Source: Methylocystis sp. B8 (lineage in GTDB: Bacteria > Pseudomonadota > Alphaproteobacteria > Rhizobiales > Beijerinckiaceae). Taken from it: a DNA stretch of 64,000 bases. The position numbers and the translations under genes were made by a program. A model generated the notes under the pieces. That model was not told the origin of the DNA. It worked only from the letters and a program-made list of their open reading frames with translations, and did no database searches. Of this stretch, positions 18,901 to 27,731 are shown in pieces. Position 1 is the first letter of the stretch; each line of letters opens with the position of its first letter. The DNA is taken from assembly GCF_005771425.1 (NCBI RefSeq), contig NZ_VBTZ01000001.1:806001-870000 (forward strand), written 5' to 3'.

Positions 18901-20934
18901 ATGACCCATCCTTTCTATTGTTTGCACACGCATGGCTTTGTCCGAGTCGCTGTCGCGACGCCGCGCGTAAGAGTCGCCGACCCGGCTTTCAACGTTGCGC
19001 GAACGATCGAATCGGCCCGAGACGCCGATAAGCACGGCGCCTCGCTCGTGCTGTTTCCTGAGTTGGGAATATCCTCATATGCGATCGACGATCTCCTTCA
19101 CCAGGAGGCGCTGGTCGATGCCGTCGAGGCGGCGCTCATTGAACTCGTCGAGGCTTCTCACGGCATTCATCCGCTGATCGTCGTCGGCGCGCCGCTGCGT
19201 CATCGCGGCCGTCTTTATAATTGCGCAATCGCGATCCTACGTGGCCGCGTGCTGGCCGTTACGCCGAAGGTCTATCTGCCGAACTATCGCGAATTTTACG
19301 AACACCGCCACTTCGCGTCTGGCGCTTTCCTCTCCGGCGAGGACATCGAGGTCGCTGGGCAACAGGCGCCTTTCGGCTCCGATATACTTCTCGAAGCGAC
19401 GGATTTCCGGGGCCTCGTCATTCATATGGAGATTTGTGAAGACGTATGGGTTCCGATCCCGCCCTCGACGCGCGCTGCGCTCGCGGGAGCGACTGTGCTG
19501 CTGAATCTCTCTGCGTCTAACGCCATCATCGGCAAATCGGACTATCGCGAGACGCTCTGCGCCGCGCATTCGGCGCGCTGCCTTTCGGCCTATCTCTATT
19601 CAGCCGCAGGGCAGGGCGAGTCGACGACGGATCTCGCTTGGGACGGAGAAGCGTTGATCTGCGAGAAGGGCGATGTTCTCGCCAAGGCGCCGCGCTTTTC
19701 CGATGAACCGCAATTGACGCTCGCCGACGTAGATATCGGCCGGCTTCTCGCCGAACGGATGCGACAGGGGACATTCGGGGCCTGCGCCGATGTGGAGCAG
19801 GGCGCAACGGACTATCGCCGCGTCGCTTTCGAACTCGCTGCGACGTGCGACCGCGATCTTGGTTTTCTGCGCGAGGTGGCGCGTTTTCCGTTTGTCCCGG
19901 CTGACGAAACGCGACTCGCCGAGCTCTGCTTCGAAGCCTTCAACATACAGTCGCATGGTCTCGAACAACGACTGCGCGCCACGCAACTAAAAAAGGTGGT
20001 GATCGGCGTCTCTGGCGGACTCGATTCAACCCATGCGCTATTGGTGGCTGTGACGGCGATGGATGCGCTCGGCCTTCCGCGCGAAAATGTGCTTGGCTTC
20101 ACTCTGCCGGCTCTCGCCACGACCGAACACACCAAGGCGAACGCATGGCGGTTGATGCGCGCTCTCGGCGTGACCGCGCAAGAGATCGATCTCACTGCCG
20201 CGTGCAAGCAGATGCTGATCGACATCGATCACCCGGCTGCGCGGGGCGAGGCGGTTTACGACGCAACTTACGAGAATGTGCAGGCGGGGGCGCGCACGTC
20301 GCTGCTGTTTCGTCTCGCCAATCGCTATGGGGCGCTGGTTATCGGCACGGGCGATCTCTCAGAGCTCGCGCTTGGTTGGTGCACTTATGGCGTCGGCGAT
20401 CAGATGTCGCACTATAACGTCAACGCCTCGGTCCCCAAGACGCTCATCCAGCACCTCATCCGCTGGTGCGCCCGCGATGCGCGGTTTGGACCGGAGACGG
20501 TGACGGTGCTCGAGGACATTCTCGCGACCGAAATCTCCCCTGAGCTCGTGCCCGGCGAAACGAGCCAGCGGACGGAGGAGACGGTCGGACCATACGCTCT
20601 GCAGGATTTCAATCTCTATTACGCGACCCGATACGGATTTACGCCAGCGAAGATCGCCTTCCTTGCCTGGCGCGCGTGGCGCCATGCGGCCGCCGGATCA
20701 TGGCCAGTAGGCATCGCCGAAAAAGACAAGGTCGCCTATGAGCTCTCAACGATCAAACATTGGCTCGGCGTTTTCGTGAAACGCTTTTTCGAGGGAAGCC
20801 AGTTCAAGCGGTCGGCGCTGCCGAACGGCCCAAAAGTCAGTTCGGGAGGATCGCTCTCACCACGAGGAGATTGGCGCGCGCCGTCGGACTCGGTGGCTGA
20901 CGTATGGATGAATTCGCTCGACGATATTCCGTGA
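18901..20934 (+). CDS. nadE: Glutamine-dependent NAD+ synthetase
   Basis: NadE makes NAD+ from nicotinate adenine dinucleotide, ATP and glutamine. The 677-residue protein joins an N-terminal nitrilase-type glutaminase to a synthetase domain. The glutaminase triad is visible as E54 ([10 protein letters not shown]), K at about 123 (TPKVYLPNY) and C at about 179 (EICEDVWVP). The synthetase P-loop is [13 protein letters not shown] near residue 370, followed by [16 protein letters not shown]. Length fits the long bacterial class. ATG 18901 is chosen as the family start ([20 protein letters not shown]). pncA and pncB elsewhere in the window complete nicotinamide salvage. Confidence 0.96.
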   Translation: MTHPFYCLHTHGFVRVAVATPRVRVADPAFNVARTIESARDADKHGASLVLFPELGISSYAIDDLLHQEALVDAVEAALIELVEASHGIHPLIVVGAPLRHRGRLYNCAIAILRGRVLAVTPKVYLPNYREFYEHRHFASGAFLSGEDIEVAGQQAPFGSDILLEATDFRGLVIHMEICEDVWVPIPPSTRAALAGATVLLNLSASNAIIGKSDYRETLCAAHSARCLSAYLYSAAGQGESTTDLAWDGEALICEKGDVLAKAPRFSDEPQLTLADVDIGRLLAERMRQGTFGACADVEQGATDYRRVAFELAATCDRDLGFLREVARFPFVPADETRLAELCFEAFNIQSHGLEQRLRATQLKKVVIGVSGGLDSTHALLVAVTAMDALGLPRENVLGFTLPALATTEHTKANAWRLMRALGVTAQEIDLTAACKQMLIDIDHPAARGEAVYDATYENVQAGARTSLLFRLANRYGALVIGTGDLSELALGWCTYGVGDQMSHYNVNASVPKTLIQHLIRWCARDARFGPETVTVLEDILATEISPELVPGETSQRTEETVGPYALQDFNLYYATRYGFTPAKIAFLAWRAWRHAAAGSWPVGIAEKDKVAYELSTIKHWLGVFVKRFFEGSQFKRSALPNGPKVSSGGSLSPRGDWRAPSDSVADVWMNSLDDIP

Positions 20935-21002
20935 ACAAGCACAAGGAAGCCGGCCGCTCCAAAAAGCGCCCGGCTCATCAACCTATGCGACATACGGGAA
21001 CG

Positions 21003-21176
21003 TCAGGCGCGCCGGACAAGGCCGAGAACGACCGAGACCACTAGCAGAACCAGCGCGAGCCAGAACAATATGCGCGCCCCGTCTACCGCCACGCCCGCGA
21101 CGCCTCCAAAGCCCAGAAAACCGGCGATGAGAGCGACGACCAGAAACACGACGGCCCAATACAGAAGGTTGCCCAT
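21003..21176 (-). CDS. DUF1328 small membrane protein
   Basis: A 57-residue protein with two transmembrane helices, starting MGNLLYWAVVFLVVALIAGF, then a GFGGVAGVA turn, and ending in LVLLVVSVVLGLVRR. This is the DUF1328/YtjA pattern of small stress-associated inner-membrane proteins with no known biochemical role. The ATG ending at 21176 has GGAGG six bases upstream, so it is preferred over the longer frame beginning at 21200. It is convergent with nadE. Confidence 0.88.
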   Translation of the reverse strand: MGNLLYWAVVFLVVALIAGFLGFGGVAGVAVDGARILFWLALVLLVVSVVLGLVRRA

Positions 21177-21342
21177 TTTGACCTCCGCTTTCGAACTCAC
21201 GTCCTAGAACGCGTCTGCTGCGAACATGTTCCGAAGCGGAAAAAAGGCGGGCGCTCCACGGCGCGCATTGCTCAGGTCTCGACGCTGTCACAATCCGCGT
21301 TAAAATAGTTCAAAGCATCCACGTCACATGCCCTTAGACGCT

Positions 21343-22008
21343 ATGTGCTATTCGCTCGAGGCAAGCGTTACCGCTGGGCTCGGCCTGGGATTGGCCGGCT
21401 ACGGCATGGTTTCAAAAGCGCTACGTCATGACCGGCGCATGTTGCTATTCGCCGCGTTTCCGCTGGTGTTCTCGGCGCACCAGTTCGTCGAAGCTGCGGT
21501 ATGGCTTACGCGGAACGATCCCGTCGCCGGCCAACCGTTTCGCTATCTCTATACGCTGATCGCCTTTACGATGTGGCCCGTGCTGACGCCTTTCGCCGCA
21601 GCCTATGCGGAATCCAATTCGGAGCGAAAGAGTCTTTGGCTGACCATGGGCGGCGTAGGCTTCGTCCTAGCCGCTTATCTTACCGCCAAACTCGCCGGCG
21701 CCGACGGTATCGACCTGTCGGTATATCGGCATTCCCTCGCCTATGATCCGTTATTTGAGCGGCCGCCGCTCTTGGCGGATTTCCTCTATCTCGTACTCAC
21801 GGTGACGCCGCTGATCTTCAGCGAGCGGAGGGCGATCAATGTTTTTGGCGTAGCGGTTTTGGCCACCTTCTTTGTGGCGCTCGCCGCCAATCGACCGGCT
21901 TGGTATTCCGTCTGGTGTCTCGCCGCCGCGGTGTTCAGCCTGGTGATCGCGTTTGCGATCGAAGAGGAGCGCAGCTCCGATTTCGAGGAGGCGGAAGTGC
22001 GACGCTAG
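21343..22008 (+). CDS. Multi-pass membrane protein, DUF6629-like
   Basis: A 221-residue protein with about seven hydrophobic segments. It starts MCYSLEASVTAGLGLGLAGY, a form (MC-aromatic-S-x-x-AS) shared with a family of bacterial membrane proteins annotated as DUF6629, and has FPLVFSAHQFVEAAVWLT with the family's histidine-glutamine pair near residue 50. Function is unknown. A second ATG at 21328 would add five residues. It ends four bases inside the convergent aminotransferase gene. The membrane assignment is certain; the family call is moderate. Confidence 0.7.
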   Translation: MCYSLEASVTAGLGLGLAGYGMVSKALRHDRRMLLFAAFPLVFSAHQFVEAAVWLTRNDPVAGQPFRYLYTLIAFTMWPVLTPFAAAYAESNSERKSLWLTMGGVGFVLAAYLTAKLAGADGIDLSVYRHSLAYDPLFERPPLLADFLYLVLTVTPLIFSERRAINVFGVAVLATFFVALAANRPAWYSVWCLAAAVFSLVIAFAIEEERSSDFEEAEVRR

Positions 22009-22871
22009 CTACTCTGCGCCGCATTCGTCGCCCATTCGATATAAAGCGTTCGAAGCAGCCCACTCTTCTCGCCCGGCTTGCCTGACCCGATGGCGCGCCC
22101 GTCGATCGAGATCACTGGCAGTATGAGATTGGAGGCGCTCGTTAGAAAGGCTTCCTTCGCGTCATAGGCCTCGTCGACCGAGAAGCTGCGCTCTTCAACC
22201 ATTAAACCTTCGCGCGCCGCGAGCGTTTGCACGACTTTGCGCGTACAGCCCGGGAGAATCTCGGCAGAGTTCGCACGGGTCACGAGCACGTCGGTCTTGG
22301 TGAGGATAAAGGCGGTTGAAGACGAACCTTCGGTCACGAAGCTATCGCGATCGACCATCCACGCTTCCTGGCAACCGGCCTCGAGCGCCGCCTGCTTCGC
22401 CAGCACCTGGGCAAGAAGCGCGACGCTTTTGATGTCTCGCCGAGCCCAGCGCAAGTCGGGAACAGTGATTACGTTGACCCCAGTGTCAGCGGCGATAGAG
22501 GCGATGATGTTCTTTCTTTGGGTGAAAGCGACGAGCGTCGGCGCCGTGTCTTGGGGGAAGCCGAAGTCGCGATCGCTGGCGGCGCCTCTGGTGATTTGCA
22601 GATAGACCAGTCCTTCGCTCAACCCGTTTCTCGCAACGAGTTCAGCCTCGACTTCCGCAATGTGCGTCATCGAAGGAGAATTCTCGATGCGCAGTTCGCG
22701 CAGAGATCGTGCAAGTCGGGAAAGATGCGCTTCATTGTCGATCAACCTCCCGTCGATGACGGCGGCGACCTCGTAAACCCCATCGGCGAAAAGGAAGCCG
22801 CGGTCGAGAATCGACACGCGCGCTTCGGCGATCGGGATGTAAGCTCCATTCACGTAAGCGATGTCAGGCAA
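22005..22871 (-). CDS. dat: D-amino-acid transaminase (class IV aminotransferase)
   Basis: A 288-residue PLP enzyme of fold type IV. It opens with YVNGAYIPIAEARVSILDRGFLFADGVYE in broken form (positions 5-33), as in D-alanine transaminases. The PLP lysine is in RRDIKSVALL near residue 146, and VTEGSSST near 181 is the family's phosphate-side loop. The DRGFLFADGVYEV form favours D-amino-acid transaminase over branched-chain IlvE or aminodeoxychorismate lyase. The product would supply D-glutamate or D-alanine for peptidoglycan. It is convergent with the DUF6629-like gene and divergent from the ligase gene at 23055. Confidence 0.88.
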   Translation of the reverse strand: MPDIAYVNGAYIPIAEARVSILDRGFLFADGVYEVAAVIDGRLIDNEAHLSRLARSLRELRIENSPSMTHIAEVEAELVARNGLSEGLVYLQITRGAASDRDFGFPQDTAPTLVAFTQRKNIIASIAADTGVNVITVPDLRWARRDIKSVALLAQVLAKQAALEAGCQEAWMVDRDSFVTEGSSSTAFILTKTDVLVTRANSAEILPGCTRKVVQTLAAREGLMVEERSFSVDEAYDAKEAFLTSASNLILPVISIDGRAIGSGKPGEKSGLLRTLYIEWATNAAQSS

Positions 22872-23054
22872 GGTCGGCTCCGGCGAAGTCGCCCAAATCT
22901 ACAGCAGCGCTTGCGGCTTGTCCTGCCGGCGCTCTCGGCTCTATCGATAAGGCGAGGGCTGCCTACATTAAAGTGATCTGCGGCGGATCGGCCCCGAGAG
23001 GGCTCCCTTCGCGACCCCTGGTCGCTGCCGCCGTTGCGCTCGAAAGGGGGATTC

Positions 23055-24455
23055 TTGGGCGAGGAGATCAAGACAACGGGCTTCACCCCGGCCGACAAGG
23101 CGCGCTTCGCCGGGCGCCTTGCAGAGGAGACCGATCTTGCCCGGACGCTCTATGAGCAGGACAAATTTTCGCGCGACGGCCACATGGTGGGTTTCGAAGT
23201 CGAGACCTGGATCGTCGATCACAATTACGCGCCCTCCTCGATCAACCAAGACGTCCTTGAGACTCTAAATCACCCGCTCGTCGTGCCGGAGTTGTCACGA
23301 TTTAACCTCGAGTTGAATTGCGCGCCTTTCCGACTTGAAGGCGACGCGCTCACGCAAGCGCATGAGTCGCTGACGAGCCTCTGGGCGATGTGCAACGACG
23401 TCGCCCACCAGCTCGACGCCAATCTGGTGATGATCGGAACGCTGCCCACGATCCGCGACTCGGATCTCACTCTCGCCAATATGTCGCCGCTCAACCGCTA
23501 TTATGCGCTGAACCAGGAGGTGCTGCGACTGCGCGGCGGTCAGCCGCTGCACGTCAATATCGCCGGTCGCGACCGCCTTGTCTCAGTACATAAGGACGTG
23601 ATGCTCGAAGCGGCGACGACGTCGTTTCAGATTCATCTCAAAGCGCCGGCCGATCTGGCGCATCTCTATTACAACGCCTCCGTGGCGGCCTCGGGACCGA
23701 TCCTCGCAGCCTGCGGCAACGCACCCTTCTTATTCGGCAAGGCGTTGTGGGAGGAAACGCGCATCCCGCTCTTCGAACAGGCGGTGAAAGTGCCGGGGCC
23801 GGCACGGGTCTGCATGGGCTCCGGCTATGCGGCTCGCTCACTTATCGAAATCTTTGAGGAGAATTTGCGCGACTATGACGTGCTTCTCCCGATGGCCTAT
23901 GACGATCCGCCGGAGACGATGCGGCACCTGCGCCTGCACAACGGCGTGATCTGGCGCTGGAACCGCCCGTTGATCGGCTTCGATGAGAGTGGCGCCCCGC
24001 ATTTGCGCATCGAGCATCGCATTCTGCCGTCGGGGCCGACCTTCATCGACATGATGGCGAACGCCGCGCTTTATCTCGGCCTCGCGCGCACCCTCGCGAT
24101 GGCCGGAGATAGCGGCGCGGGAGGCCTCTCCTTCAACGACGCCAAGCGCAACTTCTATGCCGCGGCGCGTTTTGGCCTCGACGCGCAGCTCGAATGGCCG
24201 GGAGAGGGCGAAGTTGCAGCGGATCGTCTGCTGCTCGAGCGTCTCATTCCCGACGCTCGGAAAGGACTTCGAGACCTGGGCGTCGCAGAGGCGGATTTCC
24301 TCGATATCGTTGAGGCGCGGGTGCAAACACGCCAGACGGGGGCGGCTTGGCAGCGAAAAGCCCTTGAGGCGCGCGGCGGCGACCTTTATGGCCTGATGGC
24401 GGCCTATTGCGAGCGCCAGCGGAGCGGCGCGCCTGTCCATCAATGGGAAACATGA
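23055..24455 (+). CDS. GCS2-like carboxylate-amine ligase
   Basis: A 466-residue protein of the glutamate-cysteine-ligase type 2 superfamily. Recognisable parts are MVGFEVETWIVDHNY (family start of the ATP/glutamate site), FNLELNCAPF, RGGQPLHVNIAGRD, FQIHLKAP, and RIEHRILPSGPTFIDM near residue 330. The C-terminus HQWET resembles the family ending. Relatives join amino acids or other amines to carboxylates, not necessarily glutamate to cysteine. TTG 23055 with AAGGGGG five bases upstream is the best start; there is no early ATG. The next gene, a metal-dependent amidohydrolase, overlaps it by four bases, so the pair is coupled. Substrate unknown. Confidence 0.8.
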   Translation: MGEEIKTTGFTPADKARFAGRLAEETDLARTLYEQDKFSRDGHMVGFEVETWIVDHNYAPSSINQDVLETLNHPLVVPELSRFNLELNCAPFRLEGDALTQAHESLTSLWAMCNDVAHQLDANLVMIGTLPTIRDSDLTLANMSPLNRYYALNQEVLRLRGGQPLHVNIAGRDRLVSVHKDVMLEAATTSFQIHLKAPADLAHLYYNASVAASGPILAACGNAPFLFGKALWEETRIPLFEQAVKVPGPARVCMGSGYAARSLIEIFEENLRDYDVLLPMAYDDPPETMRHLRLHNGVIWRWNRPLIGFDESGAPHLRIEHRILPSGPTFIDMMANAALYLGLARTLAMAGDSGAGGLSFNDAKRNFYAAARFGLDAQLEWPGEGEVAADRLLLERLIPDARKGLRDLGVAEADFLDIVEARVQTRQTGAAWQRKALEARGGDLYGLMAAYCERQRSGAPVHQWET

Positions 24456-25495
24456 GGAGAACAGTGACTGACGCGCCTTGCGCCTTGCTCGACCGGCTGC
24501 CTGACGGATTTCTCGACTGCCCCGCCAATCGCCTGAAGGACATCCTGCCCCGTCCAACCCTGTTTGACCTTCCGGGCCGCGATCCCAAACCACTATTCGT
24601 TTCCACACTGCTGCACGGGAATGAGACGAGTGGTCTCGCCGCCGTGCAGGAAGTCTTGCGCCGGCGCCTCGCGCGCGGGCTTAATCGGTCGCTCATTCTG
24701 TTCATCGGCAATGTCGAAGCCGCAGCGCAGAATGTTCGCACGCTGCCGGGCCAGCGCGACTTCAATCGGGTATGGACCGGCACGGCTTTTCCCGACGATC
24801 CGCTCGCCCATATGGCGCGCTGGATTTACGATTACGTGAAGAAACGCGACGCCTTCGCCGCCGTCGACATCCACAATAACACCGGCTTCAATCCGCACTA
24901 CAGTTGCATCAGCAAGCTCGAGCCGAAATATGTCGCGCTCGCGCAGCTGTTCTCGCGCCTCATCGTGCTTTTTCAGCGCCCGCGCGGCACCTGCGCAGCG
25001 GCCTTCTCGGAGCTTTGTCCGGCGATCACCGTTGAATGCGGCAAGTCAGAACTCGATGCGGGCGCTGCCCATGTCATCGAATTGCTCGAAGCCTGTTTCT
25101 CCATCACGCAGCTTCCCGACCACGCGCCAGCCTCGCATGATGTAGAATTGCTGCGCACATGCGCGATCGTTAAGGCGCCTGCGGGCGCAAGCTTCTCCTT
25201 TGATGGGACGCCCGCCGATTTTATCTTCCGTCCGGACATCGACCATCTCAACTTCAGCGAATTGGACGCAGGCGCCTCTTTCGGCGCGTTGGGCGACGAA
25301 GAGGCGCGTCTCGAAGTTCTGCCGGGTGACGGATTCGATACGCAGCCGATCAACTACTTCGATTATGCCGGCGGCAAGATCAGACTCGCACGTCCGGCGA
25401 TCCCGGCGATGCTGACGGTCGACCGCCGCGCGGTTCAGCAGGACTGCCTCTGCTATTTGATGCACCGCATCGGTTTGGACGGCGTCGCTGAATAA
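24452..25495 (+). CDS. Aspartoacylase/succinylglutamate desuccinylase-like M14 hydrolase
   Basis: A 347-residue zinc hydrolase. HGNETSG near residue 55 supplies the first two zinc ligands (H, E), FNRVW follows, the third histidine is in NTGFNPHYS near 150, and TVECGKSELDAG near 195 carries the catalytic glutamate. This is the AstE/aspartoacylase layout, in which amide bonds of acylated amino acids are cleaved. Its start (ATG 24452, or GTG 24464 with AGGAGA upstream) overlaps the stop of the ligase gene, suggesting synthesis and hydrolysis of the same amide. The substrate is not known, and a proteolytic role is less likely. Confidence 0.8.
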   Translation: MRRTVTDAPCALLDRLPDGFLDCPANRLKDILPRPTLFDLPGRDPKPLFVSTLLHGNETSGLAAVQEVLRRRLARGLNRSLILFIGNVEAAAQNVRTLPGQRDFNRVWTGTAFPDDPLAHMARWIYDYVKKRDAFAAVDIHNNTGFNPHYSCISKLEPKYVALAQLFSRLIVLFQRPRGTCAAAFSELCPAITVECGKSELDAGAAHVIELLEACFSITQLPDHAPASHDVELLRTCAIVKAPAGASFSFDGTPADFIFRPDIDHLNFSELDAGASFGALGDEEARLEVLPGDGFDTQPINYFDYAGGKIRLARPAIPAMLTVDRRAVQQDCLCYLMHRIGLDGVAE

Positions 25496-25513
25496 CGCTC
25501 ACATAAAGGTGAG

Positions 25514-25885
25514 CTACGGTTTCTCCGGCTGAACATCCTCGATGATATACAGGCCCTTTGCGTCGCGGCTGATCGTGAATTTGATCTTCTTGCCCTTCGA
25601 CAGCGTGGAGAGATCGACGGTCGGCGCGACGCGAAACGCCATCGTCATCGGCGACATTTCTAGGGGTCCAGAGACCGGCCCATGCGTGATCATGAGCTTT
25701 CGTTCGTCGGCGTCGATGGCCCGGACGACGCCCTCGCCGCGACCCGTCGTTTTTTCAACCTGGGCCACGACAATGCTCGAGCGCGAGGGATCGTCGGTCG
25801 TCGCGCCCGCTGAGGCGCCGCCAAATCCAGCGGAAAGGGCGGCGCAGGCCGCGACGCTCAAAATCCAAGGACGCTTGGTCTTCAT
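25514..25885 (-). CDS. CusF-like periplasmic copper-binding protein
   Basis: A 123-residue secreted protein. A signal peptide covers about residues 1-28 (ILSVAACAALSAGFGGASAGA). The mature domain is a small OB barrel with GEGVVRAIDADERKLMITHG and GPLEMSPMTMAFRVAP. The His and two Met of the CusF site (H near 68, MxxM in SPMTM) are present, while the tryptophan of E. coli CusF is not obvious. CusF carries Cu(I)/Ag(I) in the periplasm. It is downstream of the Csp1 gene on the same strand with a 29-base gap, so the two probably form a copper operon. Confidence 0.85.
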   Translation of the reverse strand: MKTKRPWILSVAACAALSAGFGGASAGATTDDPSRSSIVVAQVEKTTGRGEGVVRAIDADERKLMITHGPVSGPLEMSPMTMAFRVAPTVDLSTLSKGKKIKFTISRDAKGLYIIEDVQPEKP

Positions 25886-25914
25886 TTGAGGTGCGGCCTC
25901 GCTTGCTGACGTCG

Positions 25915-26355
25915 CTAAACTTTACGGCACTCTTCGGCGCATTTCTGGCACGCCTTGCCGCAGGCCGTACATTCGGCGATCTTGGGAAACTTGTCGCATT
26001 GTTTCTTACAGTCCTCGCAAATCAGGGCGATTGTCTTCGCGAGCGGGCCAACATGCGAAGAATTGACCGCCGCCAGCGATGCGAGCGCGTTGCATGCCGC
26101 GACAAGCTGGAAGGAAGCGTCGGCACATTCAGTCATGCTCGTGTCTTTCATCGCGAACATGCCTAAACAGTGGCGAATGCAGTCATTGCCGGTGGACACG
26201 CATTCGATCGCGGCCTTTTCCAGATCCTTGTAAAGCGCCGGATGCATATCCTCCATTTTGGCTGCGCCGCCCGCTTGGCCGGCTTGAGCAAACGCTTGGC
26301 TGGCGGAGGCGACGGCGGCTGCGGTTCCGACGGCGATGAATTCGCGACGTTGCAT
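25915..26355 (-). CDS. csp1: Tat-exported copper storage protein Csp1
   Basis: A 146-residue four-helix-bundle copper store. The N-terminus MQRREFIAVGTAAAVASASQ is a twin-arginine signal (RREF) ending at AFAQ. The mature part has 13 cysteines, spaced mostly as CxxxC or CxxC along the helices (CEDCKKQC, CTACGKACQKCAEEC). Csp1 of Methylosinus trichosporium has the same Tat signal and 13 cysteines and stores many Cu(I) ions outside the cytoplasm for methane oxidation. This is the best taxonomic marker in the window. It is followed by the CusF-like gene. I could not recognise a copper-regulator box upstream. Confidence 0.95.
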   Translation of the reverse strand: MQRREFIAVGTAAAVASASQAFAQAGQAGGAAKMEDMHPALYKDLEKAAIECVSTGNDCIRHCLGMFAMKDTSMTECADASFQLVAACNALASLAAVNSSHVGPLAKTIALICEDCKKQCDKFPKIAECTACGKACQKCAEECRKV

Positions 26356-26508
26356 GGTCTTTCTCCCAAGTGCTGCATTGACAGGTGAATCCCGAAGGGA
26401 CCAGTTGGGGTTCCAGCAGGATGGCTGCGCTCATGTCATCTTAGAGTCTCGCGGACGCATTCGCGAACAGGACGTTCGTGTTGAAAGCTGTTGCGCACAG
26501 GCGTTTTG

Positions 26509-27111
26509 TCACGTGCGCCGAAAGATGACGCTGAGATTATTGGCGGGCATGTCTACGATTTGAGGCTCTCCAAACCCTTTCTCGCGTGCGCAGGCCGCGA
26601 CATCTTCAATATCTCGGACTCCCCATGCGGCGTTGCGAGCGCGAAGGCTCGCGTCGAACTCGGCGTTGCTCGGCGCGCTATGCGCTCCGCCGCGCCTGTA
26701 TGGACCGTATAGATAGAGCGGCGCTCTCGCCGGCAAGGTCCTGCCTGCGCCTGCAAACAAGGCCTCCGTGGCGCTCCACGGCGAGATGTGCGTCATGTTG
26801 ATGCAGATGATGGCGTCAGCGGCGCTGATGGGCCAAGGGCTCTCTTCGACGTCGAGCGCGAGCGGCGCAGGCGCATTGGCGACTCCACTCGCGGCGATCC
26901 ACGCCGAGATGCTTTCGCGCGCTTCGGGACTCGGATCGGACGGGCAGAACGTGAGTTGGGTGAAATTCGCCGCGAAAAAAGTGACATGTTCGCCAGCGCC
27001 GCTTGCAATTTCGAGCGTCAAGCCCTTCGCGGGCAGAACGTTGCGAAGCACCCCGAGAATTGGTTCGCGGTTGCGAGCGGTCGATGGCGCGAAGATGCGC
27101 TTGTCGTTCAT
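26509..27111 (-). CDS. DUF938 SAM-dependent methyltransferase-like protein
   Basis: A 200-residue protein of the DUF938 family. It starts with RIFAPSTARNREPILGVL, has the SAM-loop LEIASGAGEHVTFFAANF at about 33-50, and then CPSDPSPEARESI and INMTHISPWSATEALFAGAG. The fold is a class I methyltransferase; the substrate is unknown. It lies upstream of csp1 on the same strand with about 150 bases between, so it has no clear operon partner. Confidence 0.9.
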   Translation of the reverse strand: MNDKRIFAPSTARNREPILGVLRNVLPAKGLTLEIASGAGEHVTFFAANFTQLTFCPSDPSPEARESISAWIAASGVANAPAPLALDVEESPWPISAADAIICINMTHISPWSATEALFAGAGRTLPARAPLYLYGPYRRGGAHSAPSNAEFDASLRARNAAWGVRDIEDVAACAREKGFGEPQIVDMPANNLSVIFRRT

Positions 27112-27395
27112 GTTGCTCTCTTTCTAGCACGAGCAACGCCCGTGCAGGAGCATTAGCGTTGTTTGGTCGCGGTCTCATGACGTAAAGGCTGAATTGCGGA
27201 ACGCGCTCGCGTCGCCCACAGTAGAGCGGCTGGCGGATGTGCGACAGAGTCCGAGTTCACGAAACGACGCCCTTCCGAGGCATGAAATTTGATGCGCGTC
27301 ATCGGCGCAGGCGGAAGTCTGAGAGGTCGTATTCAAGAAACGCGCCCGTCGCCCTGGCGTATCGCTCGCCAGTTTGACCGCCAATGAGGGCCTGC

Positions 27396-27716
27396 ATGTC
27401 ACAAATCTTCGAGCTTGTGGCCTCAGGCCATCGGACGTTTGTCGTATTGGCGACGCTCGGCCTCCCAGGACAACCTCCGCGCCGTTTCACGAAAGAAGAG
27501 GCGGTGATCCTGTCGCGGGCCCTCAATTCCGTCGTAAACGGCGATCGTCGTGAGCAGCAGATTTATATGAGCCCTATCGCCAGCGACCATGATTTCGAGG
27601 CGAACGTCGAACAGAGCGGCATTGTCGTCTCATTGGAATGTCACGCGGACGTCAGACTGGATTGGAGCGAAACGCGCGCCTTGGCCGAAGAATTGAGAGC
27701 GTTTGCGTCTCAGTAA
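27396..27716 (+). CDS. Hypothetical protein, 106 residues
   Basis: A small soluble protein with no recognisable domain. Visible features are MSQIFELVASGHRTFVVLAT at the start, a basic PPRRFTKEEAVILSRALNSV helix and an acidic C-terminus. The start at 27396 has GAGGG six bases upstream. Base use resembles neighbouring genes. It is convergent with the EEP-family gene downstream. The 280 bases before it hold nothing I can name. Confidence 0.5.
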   Translation: MSQIFELVASGHRTFVVLATLGLPGQPPRRFTKEEAVILSRALNSVVNGDRREQQIYMSPIASDHDFEANVEQSGIVVSLECHADVRLDWSETRALAEELRAFASQ

Positions 27717-27731
27717 TCGAAGGCGCTTGGG

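Noticed and set aside
27175-27402. 75-residue minus-strand open frame
   Set aside because: It has no motif or ribosome-binding site and overlaps the start of the 27396 gene.
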